Positions 32,366-44,008 of a DNA stretch of 64,000 bases are shown piece by piece. The notes under the pieces are model-generated. The model did not search any database. It saw only the letters and a list, made by a program, of their open reading frames with translations, and was not told the origin of the DNA. The DNA lies in NCBI GenBank assembly GCA_038503035.1, contig JAVSML010000984.1:310001-374000 (forward strand). Reading direction: 5' to 3'. Position 1 is the stretch's first letter. Every line of letters begins with the position of its first letter. The translations under genes were made by a program, and so were the position numbers. This DNA is from Crocodylus rhombifer. Taxonomy: Eukaryota; Chordata; Crocodylia; Crocodylidae.

Positions 32366-33059
32366 CTCGTTTCTTGAAATGTGTGGATTGTGCCAGTAAT
32401 CCATGTCCCTGTGCTAAAAATAGTAGATGTTTTCAAGGAGTCAGTAGAAAACGATCAGTTCCAAAAATATAAATATGTGGTCTTTACTTTGCCTTTTACA
32501 AGTTGCATGTAAGAGAGTTGGGAATCAGCTCATAGCTCCACTGAAGTCAATCTGGATTTTGCTGTTAACTTTAATCAGACTCTAGGTGGGAAACAGACGT
32601 TAGAGCTTGTTGTCCTTTTCTTTCTCTGCAAAGAGAATTGTTGCCCGAAGTTAAGAGCAAATAAGAAATAGTGGTTTTACTGGAGGGTGACGTGAGATGC
32701 AGAATGTGTGTTCCTTATTTTTTTACTTAAATATTTCTTTTAAGAATTTGGTGAGTTATGTTTCTGAAGGCAGGTACAAAGAAGAGTCTAAGATACTGTG
32801 AGCAGGTGCTGTGTAAATGGAGCTTTCACATTACCAGCACATTTCACACATAAGGTAACAAAGGAACTGCAGATTGTTTGTTTCAGTCAAATACTATTTT
32901 TGTTTTGGCAGCTCTGGAGAGGATAGTTACAAACAACAAACAAGTACAAAGAGTATGGTGACTTTATAATGTGCATAAAACATCCAATCATGGATTTTAT
33001 ACTTTGAAGGAGAAACACCTTTTTCAGCCTGCAAGGGGCTGTTTGGGGCTGGGGAGAAT
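32366..33059. other. No supported gene
   Basis: AT-rich, unique-looking sequence. No supported exon or element boundary. Confidence 0.5.
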
Positions 33060-33600
33060 AGGACACAGAGGGCAGGGGGCACCAAATACATGTGTGCATG
33101 CACATGTGTATGTGGCAGCCACACAGTGATGAGGCAGGAAGGCGGGGAGGGCATAGGTGATAGGAGGGAAGCACATGCCCCCCAAGATTTCTGTGTCCAC
33201 AGCAGGGTGTGGGGCTTCAGCTGAACCAGACAAGCTTCCACAGCCTAGCAGGTGGGACAGGGTGTGGGAGGGAGTGCTGCACTACTGGCCACCAAGGTGA
33301 GGCACCCCCACAACTTGTCCAGCAGCAGTGGGGGCCCAACTCCATGCTGCTGCTGCTGCACCTCACCTACAAGGCCATTGTGGGCAAGCACTCCTTCCCA
33401 TGCCAGGTCCCATCTGCTGGCTGTGGAGGCAGTTCCTGCCCAGAGCTGGTCTGACCTGGCTGCAGCCCCATGCCCCACTGTGGGCAGAGAAATCTGGGGG
33501 GGCACACCCTTTCCACATACCACCTGTGCCCTCTGTGCTCCCCCAATGTGTCACCTGTGCCCCCTGCCCTTTTCCCCACACACCCACTTTCTTCCTTATA
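33060..33600. repeat. GC-rich inverted repeat, probable foldback core
   Basis: Left-arm landmarks (GGGCAGGGGGCAC, then CACATGCCCCCCAAGATTTC, TGTCCACAG, GTGGGGCTTCAGC) recur in reverse complement on the right (GCCCCCCCAGATTTCTCTGC, CCCACAGTGGGGCATGGGGC near 33460-33500). The loop holds a GCAGCAG-rich stretch. Outer TIRs and a target duplication were not identified. ORFs of up to 192 codons across 33209-33941 on both strands are stop-poor GC-rich sequence; I find no domain in them. Confidence 0.55.
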
Positions 33601-35092
33601 CACTGCAGGGCTAGGGTGTGGAGACAGGGTGCAGCAGGTTGGGAGTGGGGGCATTGGTAGGGCTGGGGGAGGGCAGCTGTGGCTTGGGAGTAAGGGGCAC
33701 TGGCAGGGCTGGTGGGGGTTGTGGCTTGGGGGTACCAGCATGGCCAAGGGCAGGGAACCATCATATCAGTGCCACAAAGCAGCAGGGGGGACAGCCAGCT
33801 GTAGCTGGCCCCACATTCTGGTAAGCAAAGGGGGCAGGGGGAGTTCTGATTTTCTATGATAAAAAGAAAATCAAATGACAAAATATATAGGTATTTAGAA
33901 TTAATTTTATTATAATGATTGAGGCACTGGTAAGCTTTCAAATTGCTTTAAAATTGTAAATATATCAATAAAACATTCTGTTCAGCTGATACCTACATAT
34001 ATAGCAGCAATCCATTTTAATCACAGGAAGCACACAGATTTTGGGGCTTTTAATCAGAGAATCAGTGATTTTTTTCATCAGAGAATTCGTGATTTTTAAA
34101 CAAAGAAAAACAGGATCTCTATTTACGACACTCTGCAGTCCTATTTCTACAGTGTCTCACCCAAAAGTCTCAGTTGTTCCGTATTTGCCTCTGCCACATT
34201 CACCAGTTACTCCTTGGCAGCACCTCTGTCCCCCCCACAGAAAAGTAGTAAAGTAGGGGACTGGTCCCACCCTATTGCTGCAAATCCCACAGCAAGGCTC
34301 AATTCAGTTGGGCATAATTGCTCACTAGACCTTTCCCCAAAGCCAGTCTCAGTGCCCTAAGACTCTTCTCATCTCAATCCTTCCTCGGGTTTCATCTTCC
34401 TCCATTACTATTACTCCTCTGTCATCTCCAAGCTTCTCATATAATCTCTATCTGATCTGCACATATGCACATTTTTGGCATTACTGCTATCTAGCTTTTT
34501 CCATCCCACTGATTACCAGTTTATTTATTTATTTATTTTTACATTACTATGCATTTTTCTAATTTTCATTGACCGTTTCTGTATTTCTACTTGTTCCATG
34601 TATTTTAGTAGTAATTCATAGTTTTACTAACATGCAAATTTCACTGATGCTCTCATTACTATCTTTTATATCAACAATAAATATTGTAAATTGTTTTACA
34701 TATTATAATATTTTCCTTCAATTTCTGTATTATTTTTTTCATCTCCCTTTCAGCTACCCTACAGTGGTCTGATTCTTAAATAAGACAACTGCGTACAAGC
34801 ATTTAAACGTTTTAGATTTGTGTTTGATCCTGAACAAGCAAATTACAATGAGTTCAGAAGACATTTTTATTTAATTTTTTTAAATTTGATGTCATTATTG
34901 AATCTTTTGTTGTACTGTGAGGGAAAGATTACTATTACATATTGTTCATGAGCAGAAGTATTCAGTATCTCCACATAGCTGTAATTTCATCTGCCTCAGC
35001 TTTTTTCCTTTCTGAATAAATCTTCATTTCAGTAATATATTCATGGCCTCATTACATGTTACAATGTGAGCTACTCAGATGTTGATTGCTAT
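33601..35092. other. No supported gene
   Basis: 33601-33850 stays GC-rich and may belong to the preceding foldback. GATTTTCTATGATAAAAAG and nearby AATCAGTGATTTTT motifs (33850-34110) look like DNA-transposon end sequence, but no pair was established. A TTTA microsatellite lies near 34527-34546. The rest is AT-rich. Confidence 0.4.
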
Positions 35093-35352
35093 GGGAGTAT
35101 CTACACATGCAATTAATGTGACTGAATATACTCTGGTTCAATCTGAGTTGGAGTAAACTAATTCCAACATCATTGTCTACACATGCATTTAAGTGAAGTA
35201 AATTATTGCACTGCTAGATACCACTTGTATCTTATGGGACTATCCAGCAGTGCAGTAAATTAGTTTACTGTGCCCTAATTGCCATGTGGACAGTGACACT
35301 TAACTATACAGCAAATTAGTGTGCTCTGCAGTAAAGTGTCTTGTGTACATGT
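35093..35352. mobile_element. Probable MITE rich in CAGTAAATTA motifs
   Basis: Contains GTATCTACACATGCAATTAA at the left, TTGTCTACACATGCATTTAA internally and GTGTACATGTGCTC at the right, with GCAGTAAATTAG-type repeats between. This is the vocabulary of the MITEs at 46419-46761 and 57711-57989. The terminal pairing is weaker, so the ends are approximate. Confidence 0.45.
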
Positions 35353-35784
35353 GCTCTGTTTGTGCTAGCTCAAGTTTAGAGCAGTCACACCTTGAGGCCA
35401 GCAAGGAACTAAAGAAATGAAAGGCAATACCCCCCCACCTTCCCATTCTGGGCTTCTGGTGTGCCCCTCAGGGCTCCCCTGGTTCTTCCCCCCCCACTCT
35501 CCCCACTTATTTGTGGCTGCCTGTGCTGTCTGTCCCAGGGGAGCAGCCAGGGAAGAGTTAACCTGCCTGCCCAACCTCTGCTGCCAGACTGCTGCTCTGT
35601 TCTTCTCTAGGCTGAGCCTGGCCTAGAGAGCTGCAGCAGTGGCAGGCAGGTAGGCTAACCCTTCCCTGCCTGCTCCAAGGGACAGATAGAGCAGGCAGCT
35701 AGTAGTAAGTGGGGAGAGGGGGCTAGAGGGCAGTAAGCATGGATCTGGGGTGCTGAGAAGGGTGGGGGGAGGGGGCAGTGGGCT
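35353..35784. other. GC-rich spacer, no supported gene
   Basis: A C-rich then G-rich stretch (about 35430-35780) with opposing 69-codon ORFs. CTGCCTGC and GCAGGCAG blocks suggest another inverted repeat, but its limits could not be fixed. Confidence 0.4.
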
Positions 35785-36400
35785 CATAGATTCATGGACC
35801 CTTCAATAGGGTCAGAAGGGACCTTGTAGATCTTCTAGTCTGACCCCCTGCCCTAGGCAAGAGAGAAAACTGGGATCAAATGACTCCAGCTAGGTAAACA
35901 TCAAGCCTCCTCTTAAAGACTCCCAAGATAGGAGCCAGCACCACTTCCCTTGGAAGTTGGTTCCAGATCCTAGCCACCCTGACTGTGAAGTGGTGCCTTC
36001 TAATGTCTAGTCTAAACCTACCCTCTAACAACTTATGGCCGTTATTCCTTGTTACTCTGGGAGGTGGTTGGGGGAACAAGCTCTCTCCCAATCCCTGCTG
36101 GTCCCCCCTAGTAAATTTATAGATGACCACCAGGTCCCCCCTCAGCCTTCTCTTGCAAAGGCTGAACAGGTTCAGGTCCCATAGCCTCTCCTCATAGGGT
36201 CTGCCCTGCTGTCCCTGGATCATGTGAGTGGCCCTCCTTTGGACCCTCTCAATGCTGTCCACATCCCTCCTGAAATGTGGTGCCCAGGACTGGATGCAAT
36301 ACTCCAGCTGTGGTCTGACCAGTGCCACATATAGGGGGAGGATCACCTCCTTGGCCCTGCTTGGCTCATTTTGGGCCAGTGGAGGGGCTAAAGTGGTTAC
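35785..36400 (-). mobile_element. CR1 LINE, 5'-truncated, 3' end
   Basis: On the minus strand this ends with the CR1 3' UTR (AGGGTCAGAAGGGACCTTGT on the plus strand near 35809). An uninterrupted frame (35876 to about 36390) encodes LYVALVRPQLEYCIQSWAPH, ERVQRRATHMIQGQQGRPYE, LFSLCKRRLRGDLVVIYKFT and RVARIWNQLPREVVLAP. Lack of stops over more than 160 codons suggests it is among the younger CR1 insertions here. Same subfamily as the 20103-21784 block. Confidence 0.9.
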
Positions 36401-38854
36401 ACCTACAGTTGCTATACTATAGTATAACACAAGCTGTGTAACACAGATCAGAGACAAACCTAGGCTGGAGTAGTATAACTTTAAGCCATTTAAAGCTAGT
36501 TTCAGGTGTTAATGTGTGGACAATCCAGGGGTTAAGAGCTCCAAGAACCTAAAATAGAAAAATAAGAGGACCCTCAGATTACAAAGTGAGAATCTGAGAT
36601 TACAGGGTTCACTTTGGATAAAGGAATTAGATTCTGCAAACTGTTGCCTTTTTCTGCCTTGGCATTTGTGCTCCATGTTTTCATGCAGGCTTTAAGCTAA
36701 AGCTGATCAATGAGGTCTGTAAAGTTTTTAAGCATTTTTTATCATAAAATCCCTACCAGCACCATTTAAAATTTTTCCTGAGCTAGATGTTCTTGTATGT
36801 ATAGCTAATACAAACTCTACATTTTTGTTCTATTACCACTTTTAAGCACATAGGGGCACTGTACAATAGCCTTTGTATTCAAATACATGAACTGAAACCT
36901 ATTAACATGTTTGCATTTTATCTGATAAGCATAGTCTGACTAATTATATTCAGTCCAAAACCTCTAATCACCAAAGCTATTTCTGTAATGTGGACATTAT
37001 TTATATAATTTGTATAGATAATTTCAATGTTAATTCCATCATTAAAATTAAACCTGGAGCTAAGGACACCATGGGAAGAAGAAAATCTGAATAAATATTA
37101 TATTCAGCCTGCTAATTATTTGTTTTGTCCACTATAGCACTTACAGTTTAGGACCTATTACTCCATTGCAACAGTTAAAATCAGCGGAGTATTTAAAAGA
37201 TTCAGGACACTACTTAAAATTCATCTCACAATTACTTCTGACTCAAGTGCTTCATGAGGAGGGAACTGAGGAGTGGGTCATGAAGGAGACAGCAGTTAGA
37301 GCAAAATCTCCAGAGCAAGTAAACACCAGTGGCATGCCATGCCCTTGCACTGCTGTCTGGGCTTCTCTCCCCGTGGCCACATAGCTCCTCCAAAAGTACC
37401 GTCAATGCAAACCATTCCTTCTCCTTAGGAACAGATGGGTTCTTCCACCAGGTTCGAGGGGGGCATGTTCCCTAGCTTTGATCGCTGCTCTGTATCACTT
37501 GCCCACTTTGGATGCTGACAGACATGGAAAAATAATCCCCAAAACAGTGCTTTAGTGGAAGCACTACAATCAGCTGTTAGATAAAAGCACCAAAAAGCCC
37601 TGCTGATGTGCGCAAGCTATACAGATGCTGGGAAGCCAGGTCAAACTGATGCACTTCCTCTTCTGGGCATGTACTGCACTTGGTGCAGAGGCATACTACA
37701 CCACAAGTAATGTGCTGTTTTGTTTATTTTTCCACGTCTGGAGCAAATTGCCTGCATTAGCTTTCTGTGGCTCTTCTGATGGGGGATGTTCTGGAAACAC
37801 ACCTCCTCTCCCAGAGTTGGTTCAGCCATTGTTCTCACCTTTAGTTCCAAGTCATTTCAGAGTAACTCATTAAAAATGTTTAGAGAAAATTACCTGACTT
37901 CAGAACAAAATAATAAAAAAAAGTCCCAGGTACATCCGCACTGAAATAATAAATTAACTGATTATATTTTCTATTAAAACATTTCCACTGTATGTGCCTA
38001 CTGGTTTGGATAAATTAAATTAATTGCACCTGCTACTCAAAATGCAAGCTAAAAAGCCACCTGTTAATATCTCATCAATGCAATCTAATGGTTTGCTTAT
38101 CCTTATATCATTTCTCTGACAGCAAATGTCAGGAGCACCTTTATGAAAAAGTTTATGATCAATGGGATACAAGTCTTGGGCAATATTTTGCTCCTCAGCC
38201 ATAAGAGATAATATGCAGCAGCTGTTAGGCAACACATTTTCTTAAAATATTTGCTGTGCCTGATGCCAAAGGAGTGTGGCACCTAGGACAGGTTCTGTGT
38301 TTGTGACTCCCTTTCAAATCAGAAGCTACATCAGAAAGGCTCAATCTTTTGAGGTTCAAGCCACATGAACTAGCTAGAGAAAAGCAATTAAGTCTACATC
38401 GGCTGAGGACAGAATAGTAAATCCTAGATAAGAAGAGGCAGGAATGCATACAGCAAGTGAGAATGGGATAGGACAAGGAAAAGATGGGCCAACAGAGAGG
38501 CTGAAAAAAGTTTCCAGAATAGAATTAAAAAAAAAAAAAATCAAGGAGCAGTGATTTAAATAAAGTCAATTTTAATCACTGATTGAAATCATTTGATGTT
38601 TTAAAATTATTACTTTAAATTTGTATAGAACTAAATTGAAAAACTGCTTTTGCAAATTTAGAAGATTTCTTTTATAAATTAAGTTAAAAATGCTGTATTT
38701 TGTTAATTTCATTCTTGCTAGCATAAGATATTTCAGGTTTACTGTAGTAATCAAAACAAAAGAAATCCTGATAATTAAACAGGTATCTACTTTTATTTAG
38801 ATCATTAGTCCTACTTTTGTGTTTAAATGTGCAAAAGTATTACAAATAATTCAG
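36401..38854. other. No supported gene
   Basis: AT-rich, with a 14-base A run near 38526. ORFs of 60 to 83 codons have no recognisable domain. The 38225-38476 minus-strand ORF was considered and shows nothing convincing. Confidence 0.45.
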
Positions 38855-39690
38855 ATTTACAATGAGACTCTGGGGAAACGCTGAATATTTCCCATACCTC
38901 AGAAGCCATCTCTTGCAGAAAGCTGACACTGACAAAGAAATCCAACATTGCCTCAAATGTGCAAGTGGAGGCTTTGGACACCTGAGGAAACAGGAGTTTG
39001 TAGATCACAACATCAGATCCAAAACCAAGCTCATGGTTTATCAAGCAGTTGTGATCCCCACCTTACTGTATGGAGCTGAGACATGGACAGTGTACAGGAG
39101 ACACCTCAAGCCATTGGAGAAATACCATCAACACTGCCTGAAGAAGATTCTTTGTATCCAATGGAAAGATAGATGCACCAACATTAGTGTCCTGTCGCAA
39201 GTAAACACCATGAGCATTGAGGTGACAATCGTCCAACATCAACTTTCCTAAGTCAGCCACGTCATCTGGATGCCTGACTCCAGACTCCCAGAGTAACTTT
39301 TATTCTCCCTGCTCAGCCAAGCTGTATGGTCAAGAGGAGGTCAGAGAAAGCGCTTCAAGGACATCCTCAAAGGCAACATGAAAAAATGCAACATTGACAT
39401 CAATTCATGGGAGACTGTTGCCCAGGACCGCCCCAAATGGAGGAAGAGTTTGCTCCAAAGATCTCAGTACTTTGAAACCTTACAATGACAACAGGAGATG
39501 GAAAAGTGGGAGCGGCAAAAACAGCATGTTGCAGACCGAATCAAGAATCCAAAGCCCCCACCCTGCAGGGAAACATGTGCCCAAGTTTCAGCAGAGTCTG
39601 TTGACCCAGGATAGGCTTTGTCAGCTATCTTTGAACCCAAAGATAATCATGGAAGACAATCATCCTCATATGAGAGGGATTGCATGAGAT
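38855..39690 (+). pseudogene. Non-LTR retrotransposon C-terminal fragment (same family as 24713-28430)
   Basis: The frame at 38862-39251 reads YFPYLRSHLLQKADTDKEIQ, DHNIRSKTKLMVYQAVVIPT, LLYGAETWTVYRRHLKPLEK and LKKILCIQWKDRCTNISVLS. This is the RT thumb and downstream region of the family seen in reverse at 24713-28430. A stop follows, then KRFKDILKGNMKKCNIDINS-like and KWRKSLLQRSQYFE-like sequence. Near the end a few Cys residues (PPPCRETC) may be the relic of the C-terminal zinc-finger-like region some related LINEs carry. The copy is 5'-truncated. Confidence 0.82.
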
Positions 39691-41214
39691 AAAGAGCAAA
39701 AGTATTACAGCATCCAGAGCTAAGGTTGTATTTTATTAAGGATTTGTTTTGTAGATTCTTGTTGTAGTTCAAAAGTCACAGAGGGACCTAGAAGAGCAAG
39801 TCGCATAAACCTGCTCAAAGTACTTCAGCTTTCTTGATTTGTGATGATAAAATAAACTGGTCAGTGATCTTGCTTGTGAATGTAGCACAATATTCTCAAA
39901 TTCTGTGTTGTTCTCATAGGAAAGATGTTAATGAGATCCTGGACTTGCAGATTTTCAGTCTACTTATGACTTCCAAGTAGAAAAAAATCTCTCTAAAATC
40001 TGAAATTCTACATATAACTAGGAAACTAAGACACACGTACAAAATGTCCACTTTACCAGGTCAGACAGTAAAATGTGAAGAAAGCAAAGAACCAGAAACA
40101 AAGATTTTAAAAGTCTGAGCTAAATATATGTTTTAAATTTTTAAATCATCATTTTTCCCCCCTCAGGAAAAACAAAGATATAGGCAATAATTGAAAAAAA
40201 GATAAAATAGGGATGTGAGAAATTCAGGCCAAAGATAAAATAGGGATGTGAGAAAAATTAAATGGAGAAATCATATAAGCACAGTTATCTGAACAATTAG
40301 TTCTTAATTTAAATTTCCAGCCAGACAAATACTATAGTAATAGTAGATGTGTAAATTTCATCCTCCCTTAACTGTTAAAAGGCAACATATACTTCCCTCC
40401 CTTCACATCACTTTGAAAAAAACAAAAAATAAAAGTCAGCTTCAAACACTTTTAAAAGGAACTCTGTAAAAGAGGATGGCAGCAGCAAACAGAGAAGATA
40501 ACATATGGATCAAAACATTATGAGATGCATCAAAAATCAATCAATGATCAAAGGGCTCAAACCCTTGACACAATTGGATTAAGATCCATTTAATACAAAT
40601 TTGAAAGTGTGCTTGAAAAATCAGATTTACTTTCATTAAATCAAACACCTTGTAAATGAAATAGTTTTAAAACTCCTAAAATTACTTTTCATTATTTGTA
40701 ACTAGTGCTACCACCTGAGACCAAGTTTGGGGGGGCCCCGGCACTACTTTCATGAATAATTCAGTGTTGTGCAGCTTTAAACTTGCTCCCTCACATGTGC
40801 ATTTCAATGGTCCTGTGTAACACGGTCACATACTATTTTTTCTTTTTCATTCATTATGTACCATACAACTTTTGTAGTTAACAAAGTCAGGATGTTAGAA
40901 GCACCAGACTTACTCATGACCCCCTATCCAGCATCTGATGCAAATAGGGATAGCAAGCTCTAGACAATTCACTACACTAATAAAAAGGAATATATTAATA
41001 GAACAGACAAAATCAGCCCTTGGCTGCTCTACTGAAATCTGCTGAGGCTCTACAGAGATTCACATACAGTACTACGGTTCAAGAAAAAATTGTATCTGTG
41101 GCAGCCTGTAAGAAAATTGTACAAAAAGTGTCAAGAAGATCTGGAACAGGACAATTATATAAAAATGCTAAAGACTGAATTAATGTAATAATAGACGATA
41201 GATAATGATATCTG
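39691..41214. other. No supported gene
   Basis: AT-rich. A 22-bp direct duplication (GATAAAATAGGGATGTGAGA) occurs at about 40201 and 40235. No exon or element boundary supported. Confidence 0.5.
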
Positions 41215-41288
41215 GGTTTTAAGACAAGGGACCATAAGATTATATGATCTGACCTCCTGTACATCTCAAGCCATTAAATTTCACCCAG
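41215..41288 (-). mobile_element. Old CR1 3' end, first segment
   Basis: GGGACCATAAGATTATATGA, TCTGACCTCCTGTACATCTC and AAATTTCACCCAG follow the order of the 3' end of an old sauropsid CR1 subfamily (typically GGGACCAT...TGATC, CTGACCTCCTGTAT, CACAGGCCATAGAATTTCACCCAG). Similarity stops at CCCAG and resumes at 43863. Confidence 0.6.
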
Positions 41289-43862
41289 GCCTTGTAGAGA
41301 TATTCAAAAGACCTGAGAAGGAAGCTAGCTAAAAGCTACACCATTTTCTATAAGCAGCCTAGTTTATATTGGTAACAAACAGCATACAGGTTTGCCCTTT
41401 CTGTCGGGAGAGAAGGAGAGGGGGCACACAGGCTGCCTGCACTGAGGCCTGCAGGTCTGGGGCACTCCTGCATGCCTCTCAGCATGCCTTGCAGGCTCCC
41501 TGGGCTCCTGAAGACTGCCGAGTGCAGCCAAGTGTGCATGCCACCTCTGAGTGGCTGATGGGCACATCCCCAACCCCCTGCCACATCACTGCAGACCCTC
41601 CCCTGTGCCCAGCCCTACGTTTCCAGAAAACCCACGGAGCAAATGTCCTGAGTTGTGTATGTGCCTCTGTATCCCAGCCTGTCCACATTCTGCCATGGTA
41701 TCCCACTACCTGCACCCAAACACAGAGACCCAGGAGCTGCGGCGTGTCTTGCTTGTCACCCTGCACAACTCTTGCTAGAGGCTGCAGGATATCATACGTG
41801 TCCACCTGGACATTATGGGGCAGCTTGTCATGACAGGATGCAGCTTTGTGCCCCTGAGCCAGAAGCTGGATGTCAGTGGGGCCACCTACTGCACCCTGTG
41901 CCTGCCAAATGTCCTGGGCTGGACCACTGACTTTCATGTGGCTGACAAGGACAAGGCCACACAGGTTGGCAAGGATGCTGGGATGCTCTGGCACTATCTC
42001 CAGACCACTGAGCACTGGTTCTGGGCCCACACCACAAGCAATGACTGGTGGGAGTGGATCACATCATCCTGGACACCTGGGACAATGAACAATGGATCCA
42101 GACCTTTTGCATGCACTTGGACCACCTTCATAGACATCGTTGTCCAGCTGACCCCTGATACTGTGTGCCAGGATGTCAACCTACAGCCACCCTTTACTCC
42201 AGACAAGCAGGTGGCCACTGCTGTCATGAAGCTGGCCACCCCCAACAGTTTCCACTACATTGGCAACCTGTTTGGCAGCAACAAATCCACAGCCACTCAT
42301 CTCCCCCTAGTCCCAGTTATGCGACAAGGGCTGGGTACTGGATTAGGACAGGATGGGTTCATCTGTGGTCTGCAGTGGTGCCTAGGGGTTTTGGATCCAT
42401 GGATGGGTGAGGTCTGGCTGCAAGGTGGTAGATGAAAGGAAGGCTGGAAGGGGTGGATTGATGGAAAGAGCAGGGGATGGTGTAGGTAAAGGTCCCAGTG
42501 TGCGACTCTCCTTCTCACTGCAGCTTGGTGTAGCCCTGCTCCAGAGTGACTGGAACTCCATTGGTCAGGCCACCCCACAACCTTAAACTTTCCAGGGGCT
42601 TCCAGCAGATATTCTGTGATTCTGGCAATACCTACACACCAACCTGGAAGCTTTTAGTGTCATCTACCTGCAACATGGAGGCAGCTGGCCATGCCTCTAC
42701 TGCTTCTAAAGTTTTCAGGGACATCCACCTGCTCGCCCCAGCTTGGTGCTCAGTTCCCTCCCACCCCCACACACACCTCAGTACTTAGTAGGTATGGGTC
42801 AAAAAAGCCTTGCAGCACCCGAGATGTATGTAGCCAGGGTATCTGTCAGCAGCGGCCAAACTGGAAGTCTCAGGGTCTCCCCTGTGCAGGCCCAGTCCCA
42901 ATGTTCTTCCTCTCTACACACAACCTATCAGAGGCAAGAATACCATGTCATCTCCTGCTTGGGAGGGATCCATACTAGGGTCCCAGTGGCAGGGTGCCTG
43001 GCTCTGGCCTCTGAAATGCAGTGTGCAGTAGTCAGGGTTCATGGGGCTGTGCCTAAGCACAGGGGTTCTCCTTAGCTCACTGTCAGGTCTGTGTATACAC
43101 CATGGGGTGCTTCATGATGGGGAGTGGGGGCATGGCCTGGAGCCACCACCAGGAGCCTGAGAAGGGAGGGCTGCACACCCTGCACCACTTCATCACAGCT
43201 GGAGCTGGGCTGGGTTGAGCCATGCAGCTCAGAGCACAGACTCCTCCATCCCCCCACTTGGTTTGCTGTTGGTGCTACACAGTCCTAGTACTGCAGCTGC
43301 CACCAGCCAGCCCGGGCCTATGCAGGATGGGGCACAATGAAGTGTACTGAGTAGCCATCCCACCCTCCTGCCAACCATGATGAGCCACTGCCACCGCCAT
43401 GCCACACCAGGAAAGTTGGGGCAGCTACCCTGGGCTGAAACCCCCTCTGCAACTGGCACAGACTAGTGGTGCCATGACAGCAGCAACTCACTGCAGTGAG
43501 TGAACGGGAAAGCTGCTTGGTGCACTGCAGAGTGCATCATCCTGTGCAGGCCCAGCTGCCAGTGGTCATGGTGCCAGGCCTGTGGAGCCACAGCAACAAT
43601 AGGAAGCTGGGGGGTGGTTCAGGAATGTATGTGGCAGTGGGGCAGGGTGGAGGAGTCTGTGCATTTCACAGCCTGGCCTGCCATTGCCTGTGGCAGAGCA
43701 AAGCAGTATAAGGTGCAGCCCTTCCTCCTCAGGCTCCCAGTGGTGGCCAGTAAACTAGATGGGGTCAATCGGATACTGCCCGTGGGCCCTATTTTGCCCA
43801 CCCCTAGTTTAGACTGATTTCTGATCAGTTAGTCTGGTCTAAGTATACTGTCTGTATGCAGC
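41289..43862. mobile_element. 2.57-kb insertion splitting an old CR1
   Basis: The CR1 text breaks after CCCAG (41284-41288) and resumes with CCCAG (43863-43867) followed by TGACCACTGCATTGAGCCCA, a possible 5-bp duplication. The insert contains a PIF/Harbinger transposase pseudogene and a GC-rich right part. Its right end, reverse-complemented, starts GGCTGCATACAGACAGTATA, resembling the ACAGA-type ends of family X. A second end-like sequence (GGGCCCTATTTTGCCCACCC, near 43783) hints at more than one nested element. The left terminus is not recognised as a TIR. Confidence 0.55.
41815..42310 (+). pseudogene. PIF/Harbinger transposase N-terminal region, degenerate
   Basis: One frame carries HTTSNDWWEWI; a shifted frame carries LDTWDNEQWIQTFCMHLDHL; the first frame returns with DIVVQLTPDTVCQDVNLQPP, DKQVATAVMKLATPNSFHYI and GNLFGSNKSTATH. 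The order WW..I, W.DEQW...F.M, L.P......., K.VA.A...LAT..S.....FG..KST is that of the helix-turn-helix region of HARBI1-like transposases in reptile Harbinger elements. Two compensating indels near 42055-42115 and loss of similarity after KSTATH leave no DDE catalytic domain, so it is inactive. Confidence 0.72.
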
Positions 43863-44008
43863 CCCAGTGACCACTGCATTGAGCCCAATAACTTCTATTT
43901 GTTGAAATACAAATTATCTTGAAAATATCAAGAGAATCCAGTATCTTCATCGTTCCTGAGGTTAATCATGTTTACTATTAAAAATGTGCACCTAATTTCT
44001 AATTGCAT
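43863..44008 (-). mobile_element. Old CR1, second segment
   Basis: CCACTGCATTGAGCCCAATA, ACTTCTATTTG and later TTACTATTAAAAATGTGCAC with CTAATTTCTAATTG continue the old CR1 3' region begun at 41215. A younger CR1 begins at about 44009. A last piece of the old element may lie at 44791-44875. Confidence 0.6.

Noticed and set aside
33209..33941. ORFs up to 192 codons, cysteine/proline-rich
   Set aside because: They overlap on both strands of a GC-rich inverted repeat and have no splice context or recognisable domain.
34527..34546. TTTA run as a possible regulatory element
   Set aside because: Simple microsatellite without any associated feature.
41479..42030. 183-codon minus-strand ORF
   Set aside because: Antisense to the Harbinger region. 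The plus strand carries the recognisable transposase motifs.
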